Below are positions 48,064 to 55,762 of a DNA stretch of 64,000 bases, piece by piece; the stretch's first letter is position 1, and each line of letters begins with the position of its first letter. The position numbers and the translations under genes were made by a program. The stretch covers positions 19,605-83,604 of the forward strand of contig CAMSQM010000007.1 in NCBI GenBank assembly GCA_947062675.1, in the 5' to 3' direction. This DNA comes from an uncultured Roseburia sp. (GTDB lineage: Bacteria; Bacillota; Clostridia; Lachnospirales; Lachnospiraceae). Below the pieces are notes generated by a model, which did no database searches, had not been told where the DNA came from, and saw only the letters and a list, made by a program, of their open reading frames with translations.

Positions 48064-49926
48064 ATGCCGTCAACATTTTTTGGACTGACAATCGCGTCAT
48101 CGGGACTGAATGCATCCCAGGTGGCTCTCAATACTACCGCAAATAATATAGCAAACGTACAGACAAAGGGCTACAGCAGACAGCAGGCGAACCGTGTTGC
48201 GGGGGATGCGCTCCGCACTTACACAAAATACGGTACGATGGGAACCGGTGTGACAACCGTATCCATAAAGCAGGTCCGCAACAAGTATTATGATGCAAAA
48301 TACTGGTTTAACCAGCCCAATGTCGGACTGTATGAGACAAGACTTGATTACCTGCTCCAGATTGAAAATTATTTTCTGGATGACGGTGTATCGTCAAAAG
48401 GATTTAAGACTATTTTAAATACAATGTTTAATTCCGTGGATTCCCTGAAGAATCAGGCGGGTGATGCAAATGTGCGCCAGCAGTTTATCGCGGACGCCCA
48501 GAAGTTTGCAACATATTTTAACAGCCTTTCAATCGGCCTTAGTGAGGTTCAGAATAATGCAAATGAGGAGATCAAATCCACAGTGCAGAATATCAACGCG
48601 ATCGCAGAGAAGATTGCGCTTCTGAATAAGCAGATTAATGTCATTGAGGTACAGGGAGGCTATGCCAATGAGCTGCGTGACCAGAGAGCGCTTCTGGTTG
48701 ATGAGCTCTCTAAAATTGTTCCGATTGAGGTATCGGAGGAGATGGTGCCAAACAGCAATGATCCTGAGAACCCTCTGGGCGGAACCTACTATAGTGTGAG
48801 AGTCAGCGGACAGCTGCTGGTTAATACCTATGATTACTATACGCTGGAGTGTGTTCCAAGGGAGAACCGTATCAACCAGTCTGATCTTGACGGGCTGTAT
48901 GATATCTGCTGGAGCGATACCGGCAATAGCTTCAATGCCGGAGCGAGCCATATGTCCGGAACCCTCAAGGCGCTGTTTGATATTCGCGACGGTAACAATA
49001 ATTCCAACTTTGGCGGTGTCATAACCGATATTCAGAACGGCAGCGTAAAGATTGAACATCCCAATATCACGACAGTTGCGGGTATGACAATGCCGGAATC
49101 CGGTCTGCTGACAATTAACGGAAAGAACTTCCGCTACAGTGGTTTTACCTATGAGACAGATCCGAACGACCCGTCGAAGGTGGTATCCTATACCTTTGAG
49201 ATGGAGGATATGCTCTCCGGCGATGAGGTGAACAGGGCGATCGGTGGTCCCGCGTCGATCGGCACGTCGATCGATTCAATGGGGATCCCGTATTATCAGG
49301 GACAGCTGAACGAATATCTGCGCAGTTTCTGTACCCTGTTCAATGATATCCTCAAAAAAGGAGAGGATCTGGACGGCAAAAAGACAGATTATTACGCATT
49401 TTTTACTGGAAAAGATGAGATATCCGGGAAGGAATATATTTTTGACGGTAAAAAGACAGATCTGATTACAGGCAATCCGGCGGCGGCGGATGGGAGTGGT
49501 ACCGACAATTACTACAAGCTGACAGCTGCGAATATCTGTGTATCCAGTGTCTGCCGTGATCCGCGTCTGCTGGGTGCGACCGCGGCAGATATTACAGGAT
49601 CGGGTGTCGACACGTACGACCTTATGGGGAATCTTGCACTTTTAAAGAATGATACCATTATTTTCCGTGGCGCGACCGCGGCGGGCTTCCTGGAGTGTAT
49701 GATCGCCGATATTTCGGTTGATACACAGGAATCCGAGATATTCTACGAGAACTATTCCAATGTGTCGTACACGATTGATAGTCAGCGGATGTCTGTGTCG
49801 GGAGTGGATGAGGATGAGGAGGCGCTTGACCTGATTAAATTCCAGAATGCCTACAACCTCTCCTCCAAAATGATTTCTGTCATGGCTCAGATTTACGACA
49901 GACTGATTCTTGAGACAGGCGTATAA
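48064..49926 (+). CDS. flgK: Flagellar hook-associated protein 1 FlgK (second copy)
   Basis: 620 residues, with the same end motifs as the upstream gene (FGLTIASSGLNASQVALNTT, NIANVQTKGYSRQQ; and DEDEEALDLIKFQNAYNLSS with SVMAQIYDRLI). The D1 part (NNANEEIKSTVQNINAIAEK) is closer to the usual FlgK than that of the first copy. Two tandem FlgK-type proteins are unusual; they could form a mixed junction or be used in turn. GAGAGGTGG precedes the ATG. Confidence 0.93.
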   Translation: MPSTFFGLTIASSGLNASQVALNTTANNIANVQTKGYSRQQANRVAGDALRTYTKYGTMGTGVTTVSIKQVRNKYYDAKYWFNQPNVGLYETRLDYLLQIENYFLDDGVSSKGFKTILNTMFNSVDSLKNQAGDANVRQQFIADAQKFATYFNSLSIGLSEVQNNANEEIKSTVQNINAIAEKIALLNKQINVIEVQGGYANELRDQRALLVDELSKIVPIEVSEEMVPNSNDPENPLGGTYYSVRVSGQLLVNTYDYYTLECVPRENRINQSDLDGLYDICWSDTGNSFNAGASHMSGTLKALFDIRDGNNNSNFGGVITDIQNGSVKIEHPNITTVAGMTMPESGLLTINGKNFRYSGFTYETDPNDPSKVVSYTFEMEDMLSGDEVNRAIGGPASIGTSIDSMGIPYYQGQLNEYLRSFCTLFNDILKKGEDLDGKKTDYYAFFTGKDEISGKEYIFDGKKTDLITGNPAAADGSGTDNYYKLTAANICVSSVCRDPRLLGATAADITGSGVDTYDLMGNLALLKNDTIIFRGATAAGFLECMIADISVDTQESEIFYENYSNVSYTIDSQRMSVSGVDEDEEALDLIKFQNAYNLSSKMISVMAQIYDRLILETGV

Positions 49927-49946
49927 GAAAACGGAGGTCAGACCAT

Positions 49947-51599
49947 ATGCGTATTACCAATAATATGATGATGCACAACACATCAAATAATATCAATGGA
50001 AATAAAATCAACGTGGATAAGCTGAATCATCAGATGTCCTCGCAGAAGAAAATACAGCGTCCATCTGAAGACCCGGTTATCGCAATCCGTTCGCTGCGTT
50101 TCCGCTCTACCTTAAGCGAGATCGAGCAGTATTATGAGAGAAATATTCCGGATGCGGAGTCCTGGATGAGCGTCACGGAAACGGCCATCAAAAACATGGA
50201 AAATATTCTCCGTGATATCCGCACCCAGTGCGACTACGGCGATAACGATTACCTGAAAGATGAGGACCGTGATACCATTCTCACCCAGCTCGCAAAGCTG
50301 CGTGAACAGGTATATGCGGAGGGAAACGCGGACTATGCAGGGCGCACGGTGTTTACCGGCTACCGGACAAACAAGAAGCTGACCTTTATGGTCGATGATC
50401 CGAATACAAATTATCACATCAAACAGGGATTTTCTTACAATGCGCTTGAGGAACACAGATATTATTCTGATCAGGTGACAATGCCGACGACAAAAGATGA
50501 AGTGCTGACGGGGAGCATCTCGGACCCGAAAGAAGGGATTTTTAACAGGATCCGTCTGAGCTACGGGGAGATTGAGAGCCTTGACGGGCAGACACAGACT
50601 CCGGGGGCAAATCCGGGAGATCCGGCCACCACGACAGCAAAGATAAAGTATTCGTTTTTCTCAGCTGTCCAGGAGCCCGGAACGACGCCTGTGCTCGACA
50701 AAGACGGGAATCCTGTCACGGACGCGGATGGAAGAACAAAATATGAAAAAGAAATAGAAGTGACGATTTATGACAGCGAGAAGGACTGGGCGGCCGCAAA
50801 CACAGATCCTGATCATAAGAATGAATATAAGATAGAAGACGGGAAAGCCGTATTTTTAAAGGACAGCGGAGAGCTGGTTCTTGCTGATGATGTCGCCGCG
50901 GATATCAGGAGCAAAAAGGCGGATGTCACCGTGGGTTATAACAAAACGGGATTTGATAAAGGTGAGCTTCGCCCGGAGTATTATTACGACTGTGAAAATA
51001 ATACGGATCCACAGAATCAGATTGTCTACAAAAAATTTGACGAAGATGGCAATGAGATTCATCAGGATATCAATTATGTTGTGGCTGCTAATCAGACTAT
51101 CACGGTCAATACCAATGCGTCGGACGTCTTTGACGCCTCTCTTGGAAGAGATGTGGACGCGCTGATGGATGCCGTACGGTTTGCCATTGATGCCAATGAT
51201 AAGGTAAAGCGTCTCAAAGAGATGAAGAAAATGGAGGAATATTCCTCTGAGGAATGCCAGAAAAAGCTGGACGACTGGCTGGAGGCGGCAAATAAAGAGT
51301 GCGATTATGCCAACACCAATATGCAGAAGCTCTATAATAGTTATATTGGCCGCTGCGATGTTTATCTGGAAAAAATAAATCTGTCGCTCACAACTGTCGG
51401 AAGCAAGGGACAGAGCCTTGATCTGATTAAAAACCGTATGTCGAATCAGCAGACCACCGTCGAGACACTGAAATCGACGAACGAGGATCGTGAGCTTTCG
51501 GATATTATTATTGATTACACGGCGGCATACTCGGCCTATGAGGCTTCCCTGCAGGCGGCATCAAAAATCAATAAAAATACATTGCTGAATTATATCTGA
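49947..51599 (+). CDS. flgL: Flagellar hook-associated protein 3 FlgL, enlarged
   Basis: 550 residues, well above the usual 300 or so. The N-terminus MRITNNMMMHNTSNNI and SSQKKIQRPSEDPVIAIRSL, and GRTVFTGYRTNKKLTF at about 133-150, are FlgL hallmarks; the C-terminus DIIIDYTAAYSAYEASLQAA closes the D0 domain. Residues 160-400 are an extra region with short Gly/Asp-rich repeats (DKDGNPVTDADGRTKYEK) that is probably an exposed surface domain. FlgL links FlgK to the flagellin filament. It is followed by a hairpin and fliW. Confidence 0.9.
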   Translation: MRITNNMMMHNTSNNINGNKINVDKLNHQMSSQKKIQRPSEDPVIAIRSLRFRSTLSEIEQYYERNIPDAESWMSVTETAIKNMENILRDIRTQCDYGDNDYLKDEDRDTILTQLAKLREQVYAEGNADYAGRTVFTGYRTNKKLTFMVDDPNTNYHIKQGFSYNALEEHRYYSDQVTMPTTKDEVLTGSISDPKEGIFNRIRLSYGEIESLDGQTQTPGANPGDPATTTAKIKYSFFSAVQEPGTTPVLDKDGNPVTDADGRTKYEKEIEVTIYDSEKDWAAANTDPDHKNEYKIEDGKAVFLKDSGELVLADDVAADIRSKKADVTVGYNKTGFDKGELRPEYYYDCENNTDPQNQIVYKKFDEDGNEIHQDINYVVAANQTITVNTNASDVFDASLGRDVDALMDAVRFAIDANDKVKRLKEMKKMEEYSSEECQKKLDDWLEAANKECDYANTNMQKLYNSYIGRCDVYLEKINLSLTTVGSKGQSLDLIKNRMSNQQTTVETLKSTNEDRELSDIIIDYTAAYSAYEASLQAASKINKNTLLNYI

Positions 51600-51612
51600 T
51601 AACGTGTATCGG

Positions 51613-51648
51613 CAGTCCGGGCATACCTGCATACCGCAGCCCGGACTG
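51613..51648 (+). terminator. 10-bp hairpin between flgL and fliW
   Basis: CAGTCCGGGC and GCCCGGACTG pair perfectly with a 16-base loop. No T run follows, so it is more likely a partial terminator or message stabiliser inside the operon. Confidence 0.45.
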
Positions 51649-51692
51649 TACTGCACCTTAAAGAGAAGCAAAAGGAAACAGGAGAGGGATAG

Positions 51693-52157
51693 ATGAAAGC
51701 GGATACAAGACTTTTCGGGGAAATAGATATCGAGGAGGAGAAAATCATCCATATGGAAAACGGAATGGTTGGTTTTCCCGAACTGCAGAAATTTGCCCTG
51801 ATATTTGATGAAGAGAAGGAAAAGAAAGAGAATTCCATCATGTGGCTGCAGTCCATGGATGAACCGCGGGTGGCTTTTCCGGTCATGCATCCGACCGCGG
51901 TAAAGCCGGATTACAGGCTGACCGTCAATGAGGAAATGCTGCTTTCACTGGGAGAACTGCAGGAAGATAACACCTGTCTTCTGGTGACGGTGACAGCGGC
52001 GCCGGATGTCAAAGAGACATCTGTAAATCTGAAAGCACCCATTGTCATCAATACGGATACCTGCAGAGGCTGCCAGATGATCGCCGAGGATGACTACCCT
52101 GTAAAGTTCAGAATATACGAAGCGTTAAAGGGAAGAAAAGAGGAGGCGGTGGAATAG
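51693..52157 (+). CDS. fliW: Flagellar assembly factor FliW
   Basis: 154 residues. Family segments are TRLFGEIDIEEEKIIHMENG, VGFPELQKFAL, MWLQSMDEPRVAFPV and PIVINTDTCRGCQMI. FliW binds flagellin and, when free, sequesters CsrA, so that flagellin is translated only when it is being used. csrA starts 4 bases downstream, the usual pairing in Bacillota. Two cysteines in the C-terminal part (CRGC) are uncommon for the family. Confidence 0.95.
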   Translation: MKADTRLFGEIDIEEEKIIHMENGMVGFPELQKFALIFDEEKEKKENSIMWLQSMDEPRVAFPVMHPTAVKPDYRLTVNEEMLLSLGELQEDNTCLLVTVTAAPDVKETSVNLKAPIVINTDTCRGCQMIAEDDYPVKFRIYEALKGRKEEAVE

Positions 52158-52160
52158 CAT

Positions 52161-52376
52161 ATGCTGGCATTAACACGTAAAAAAGGCGAATCACTGGTTG
52201 TCAATAATAATGTAGAGATTACCGTGCTGGAAATCCGCGGCGACCAGGTGAAAATAGGAATCACAGCGCCAAAGGAGGTTCCAATTTACCGCAAAGAAGT
52301 ATATCTTCAGATACAGAATGAAAATAAAGCGGCTCTGAGTATCGATGCGGTGGAGGCTTTAAAGAATCTTTTCTGA
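52161..52376 (+). CDS. csrA: Carbon storage/translational regulator CsrA
   Basis: 71 residues of the CsrA/RsmA RNA-binding dimer: [20 protein letters not shown], then [20 protein letters not shown] and [13 protein letters not shown]. The arginine of LTRKKGE and the RKEVY strand form the GGA-binding surface. In Bacillus, CsrA binds the flagellin leader and blocks its ribosome site, relieved by FliW. Here the flagellin leader has an AGGA next to the start codon, which makes the same circuit likely. Confidence 0.96.
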   Translation: MLALTRKKGESLVVNNNVEITVLEIRGDQVKIGITAPKEVPIYRKEVYLQIQNENKAALSIDAVEALKNLF

Positions 52377-52384
52377 TCGCAGGT

Positions 52385-52411
52385 TAATAAATACAGCTAT
52401 GCTTCCGATAT
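52385..52411 (+). promoter_or_regulatory. Sigma-28 type promoter of the flaG-fliD-fliS operon
   Basis: TAAT, 15 bases, TCCGATAT, identical in both boxes and spacing to the promoter at 45369. It lies about 95 bases before flaG; part of that leader (52427-52465) can fold into an imperfect hairpin. Confidence 0.75.
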
Positions 52412-52503
52412 AGAAACTAGAGAGCATCCGTCTGTGCACAGGTATTCTGTGTGCGGACAGGAGCGGAAATGACGAGCAGAATATCACACGGAGGTGGTAA
52501 GAA

Positions 52504-53172
52504 ATGGAGATAGGGAAGGCAGAAGGCAGTGGAAGAATGCCGTATCAGGGAAGTTCGGCAGCACCGTCAGTAACGCCTGTGCATCCTGAAGTGGCAGCAG
52601 TTCCGAAGACCAGTCCCCAGCCGGCGTCACAGACAGCAGCGCATGTTCTTATGCAGGATACGCAGCAGCCGGCGCCACGGCCGGTTACACAGAAGATGTC
52701 GCCGGGGTCTGTGGCGGAGCAGAATGCACTGCGCTCAGCAGAGCAGGCGGCGGTACGGGAAGGTCGTGGAAAGGCCGTGTCATCCGCAGAACAGAATCCG
52801 GCACAGGGCAGCGTTGCGCAGCAGACAGTACAGGGCACGGGGCAGAGCATAGTTCAGGGAACGGCGCAGAATCCGGCGCTGCACGACGCGCAGCGTGATA
52901 CCTGGAAAGAGAAGAATGCAAAGGAAGCGGAGGAGAAAGAGAAGCGCGCCGCACAGAATCTCCAGCTGAAAAAAGCAGTGAACGAGCTGAACCGTCAGAT
53001 GAAGGAATCGGAAGCTGTATTTGGAATTCACGACAAGACAAACCGCGTAACAATCAAAATTGTTGACAAGGCTACGAAGGAAGTTATCCGGGAATATCCG
53101 CCGGAACAGACGCTTGACATGATTGCAAAAGTCTGGGAAGTGGCTGGAATCCTGGTGGATGAGAAGATGTAG
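52504..53172 (+). CDS. flaG: FlaG family protein with low-complexity N-terminal extension
   Basis: 222 residues. The C-terminal 80 are the FlaG domain: LKKAVNELNRQMKESEAVFG, then VTIKIVDKATKEVIREYPPE and MIAKVWEVAGILVDEKM. The first 140 residues are rich in Gln, Pro, Ala and Ser and look disordered (QGTAQNPALHDAQRD); most FlaG proteins are only about 110-130 residues long. FlaG influences filament length and lies directly ahead of fliD and fliS, as usual. Confidence 0.85.
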   Translation: MEIGKAEGSGRMPYQGSSAAPSVTPVHPEVAAVPKTSPQPASQTAAHVLMQDTQQPAPRPVTQKMSPGSVAEQNALRSAEQAAVREGRGKAVSSAEQNPAQGSVAQQTVQGTGQSIVQGTAQNPALHDAQRDTWKEKNAKEAEEKEKRAAQNLQLKKAVNELNRQMKESEAVFGIHDKTNRVTIKIVDKATKEVIREYPPEQTLDMIAKVWEVAGILVDEKM

Positions 53173-53195
53173 ACAGGGAAAGGAAGGGAAGACAT

Positions 53196-54695
53196 ATGCC
53201 TATACGTATTACAGGGTTGAATTCAGGACTGGATACTGAGTCGATTATATCGGCGCTGGTATCGTCGTATAACTATAAAACAGACAAATATAAAAAGGCG
53301 CAGACAAAGCTGTCCTGGAAGCAGGATGCATGGAAATCGCTCAACACAAAGATCTACAGCTTTTATACAAGTCTTGACAGCATGCGGTACAGCTATGGCT
53401 ACAGCATGAATAAGGCGACGATCTCTGACAGCACCAAGGCTTCCGTGTCGATCAGCGGTAATGTTGCAAACGGTGTGCAGACGCTGAAAATCAGCTCTAT
53501 CGCTCAGACCGGATATATGACAGGAGCCGAGCTTAAGACGGAGGACGGGAAAAAGGCAGGATCCGGAACCACACTCTCAGATCTCGGTTATAGCGGTTCG
53601 GGAAAAATCAGTGTGACGGATAAAGAAGGCGGAAAAACGACAGAGATCGATGTCACAGGTTCCATGACCATCGGGGAGTTTACGAAAAAGCTCAATGAGG
53701 CAGGCGTCAAGGCGAATTTTGACTCTTCCAACGGGCGTCTCTTTATCAATTCCAAGGAGACGGGCGCCGCGAACGACTTTACCCTGAAGTCGCTGGATGC
53801 GAATGGAGAGAATGCGCTTTCCGCTCTTGGTCTGACGGAAGAGAAGGGCATGAAACGGATTGATGGAAGCGACGCGAAGATTATTCTCAACGGCGCGGAA
53901 TATACTTCCAGCACAAATGAATTTGTTGTCAACGGGATGTCAATCTCGGCGAAAGCGGTGACGGGGGAGAATGAGACGCTTTCCATCAATGTTGAGACAG
54001 ATACCCAGGGACTTTACGACAAGATCAAGAATTTCATTACAAGCTATAACTCTCTGATTAACGAGATTACCTCTCTGTACAATGCGGATTCCGCGAAGGG
54101 CTACGAGCCGCTTACAGATGAGGAAAAAGACCAGATGAGCGAAACGGAGATTGAGAAGTGGGAGGAGAAGATCAAGGAATCCCTGCTCCGCCGCGATGAT
54201 ACGCTTTCAAGCCTGATGTCGGGAATGGTATCGGCAATGTCAAAATCCTACACTGTGGATGGAAAGTCTACCAGTCTCTCCGACTTTGGCATTATGACAC
54301 TTGGTTTTCTGAATGCCTCCAAAAACGAGCACAATGCTTTCCATATCAATGGTGACGAGGACGATTCCGCGGTCTCCGGAAAAGAAGATAAGCTTATGGC
54401 GGCGATCAAGGAAGATCCGGACAAAGTGGTTGACTTTATGAAGCAGCTCACCCAGGGACTCTACGATTCAATCGACAAAAAAATGAAGGCGACGAGCCTG
54501 AGCAGCAGTTATAAAGTGTACAATGACAAAGAAATGGCTTCCGAGTACAGTGACTACACGGAGACAATTACCAAGTGGGAGAAGAAGCTGACCTCAATGG
54601 AAGATTACTATTATAAGAAGTTTTCCGCGATGGAGACTGCGCTTGCGAAGCTGCAGTCACAGCAGAATTCACTGGCCAGCCTGTTAGGCTCATGA
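53196..54695 (+). CDS. fliD: Flagellar filament cap protein FliD (HAP2)
   Basis: 499 residues. The start IRITGLNSGLDTESIISALV is typical of FliD and its C-terminal domain ends with a long amphipathic helix (YKKFSAMETALAKLQSQQNS). The D1/D2 segments (TLKISSIAQTGYMTGAEL, FINSKETGAANDFTLKSL) match the family. FliD forms the cap under which flagellin subunits fold. GGAAGGGAAG precedes the ATG. fliS follows at 54733. Confidence 0.94.
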   Translation: MPIRITGLNSGLDTESIISALVSSYNYKTDKYKKAQTKLSWKQDAWKSLNTKIYSFYTSLDSMRYSYGYSMNKATISDSTKASVSISGNVANGVQTLKISSIAQTGYMTGAELKTEDGKKAGSGTTLSDLGYSGSGKISVTDKEGGKTTEIDVTGSMTIGEFTKKLNEAGVKANFDSSNGRLFINSKETGAANDFTLKSLDANGENALSALGLTEEKGMKRIDGSDAKIILNGAEYTSSTNEFVVNGMSISAKAVTGENETLSINVETDTQGLYDKIKNFITSYNSLINEITSLYNADSAKGYEPLTDEEKDQMSETEIEKWEEKIKESLLRRDDTLSSLMSGMVSAMSKSYTVDGKSTSLSDFGIMTLGFLNASKNEHNAFHINGDEDDSAVSGKEDKLMAAIKEDPDKVVDFMKQLTQGLYDSIDKKMKATSLSSSYKVYNDKEMASEYSDYTETITKWEKKLTSMEDYYYKKFSAMETALAKLQSQQNSLASLLGS

Positions 54696-54732
54696 TGCGA
54701 TAACAAACTGCCACAGATGGAGGAATAACCAG

Positions 54733-55119
54733 ATGGTAAACCAGAGCGGATATGCAGCATATGCGAACAGTAAGATTATGACTGCGACACCGGCTGAACT
54801 GACGCTGATGCTCTATGACGGTGCGATTAAGTTCTGCAACATTGCAATCGTCGGGGTGGAGGCGAATGACATAGAAAAAGCGCATAATAATATTGTTAAG
54901 GTTGAGCATATTATAGAAGAATTTCAGGCGACCCTTGATCGCAGATATGCCACAGCGCAGGACTTTGACAATGTATATGTATATCTGAAGCAGCGTCTGC
55001 TGGAAGCAAATGTCAAAAAGGACAGAGAAATCCTGGAAGAAGTGCTGACACATCTGCGGACAATGCGCGATACATGGAAAGAAGTTATGAAGCTTTCCGC
55101 TATGCAGAATGCAGAATGA
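54733..55119 (+). CDS. fliS: Flagellin export chaperone FliS
   Basis: 128 residues. The four-helix FliS family features YANSKIMTATPAELTLMLYD at the start, GAIKFCNIAIVGVEANDIEK and AHNNIVKVEHIIEEFQATLD. FliS wraps the C-terminal disordered end of flagellin to keep it unfolded and soluble before export. It is placed between fliD and a second small chaperone gene, before a hairpin at 55128. Confidence 0.95.
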   Translation: MVNQSGYAAYANSKIMTATPAELTLMLYDGAIKFCNIAIVGVEANDIEKAHNNIVKVEHIIEEFQATLDRRYATAQDFDNVYVYLKQRLLEANVKKDREILEEVLTHLRTMRDTWKEVMKLSAMQNAE

Positions 55120-55127
55120 CAGAGCAG

Positions 55128-55158
55128 AACAGGTGCAGACATTCCGTCTGCGCCTGTT
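55128..55158 (+). terminator. 13-bp hairpin between fliS and the next chaperone gene
   Basis: AACAGGTGCAGAC and GTCTGCGCCTGTT pair (one G-T) with a 5-base loop, followed by only TTTG before the next ribosome site. It could reduce expression of the distal gene rather than end the transcript. Confidence 0.5.
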
Positions 55159-55182
55159 TGAATTATCAGAAAGGATGAATCT

Positions 55183-55659
55183 ATGCCGGATAATTACATA
55201 GAGATTATGATTCAGAGTCTGGAAAAGAAAAGCCGGGTGCTGGATGAAATTTTAAAACTGAGCAGAGACCAGAAAAACTGGCTGGAAGACCCTGAACTGA
55301 CTCCGGAGACATTTGAGGAAAATGTTGGGAAGAAGGCGGAGCTGATTGATCAGCTGGATGCTCTTGACGAGGGTTTTGAGACTCTCTATGAACGGGTATC
55401 CGGTCAGCTGAATGCGGATCGCGGCAGATATGCGGAGGAGATTCGCACGATGCAGAAGCTGATTGCAGAGATTACAGAGAAAAGCGTGGAGATTCAGGCG
55501 GTGGAAGCGCGCAATAAATCGCAGGTGGAAGCCCGTTTCTCGACAATCCGCAAACAGATCAGACAGGTGAAGGACAACCAGAAGGTTGTGAAAGAATACT
55601 ATAGAAATATGCAGAAAATGAATTATGTAGAGCCGCAGTTTATGGATAATAAAAAGTAA
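55183..55659 (+). CDS. Coiled-coil protein, probable FliT/FlgN-like flagellar chaperone
   Basis: 158 residues, fully helical. I do not recognise a named domain with certainty; the pattern (a first long helix IEIMIQSLEKKSRVLDEILK, a central acidic helix and a third helix SQVEARFSTIRKQIRQVKD) is like the FlgN family and the short FliT chaperones that bind FliD. The position just after fliS is the usual place of fliT. AAAGGATG precedes the ATG. Confidence 0.6.
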   Translation: MPDNYIEIMIQSLEKKSRVLDEILKLSRDQKNWLEDPELTPETFEENVGKKAELIDQLDALDEGFETLYERVSGQLNADRGRYAEEIRTMQKLIAEITEKSVEIQAVEARNKSQVEARFSTIRKQIRQVKDNQKVVKEYYRNMQKMNYVEPQFMDNKK

Positions 55660-55695
55660 ACAGATCGCCGTGGACTGTTGGACTGTTCTCCCAGC

Positions 55696-55753
55696 GCAAA
55701 AAGCGTGAAGTCAGTGTACTGAGTTTTAAATACACCGGCTTTACGCTTTTTGC
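55696..55753 (+). terminator. Bidirectional terminator between the flagellar operon and flagellin
   Basis: GCAAAAAGCGTGAAG (55696-55710) and CTTTACGCTTTTTGC (55739-55753) form a 15-bp stem with a single G-T mismatch and a 28-base loop. The A and T runs in the arms allow use in both directions; the flagellin stop lies ten bases further. Confidence 0.75.
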
Positions 55754-55762
55754 AATTACTTT

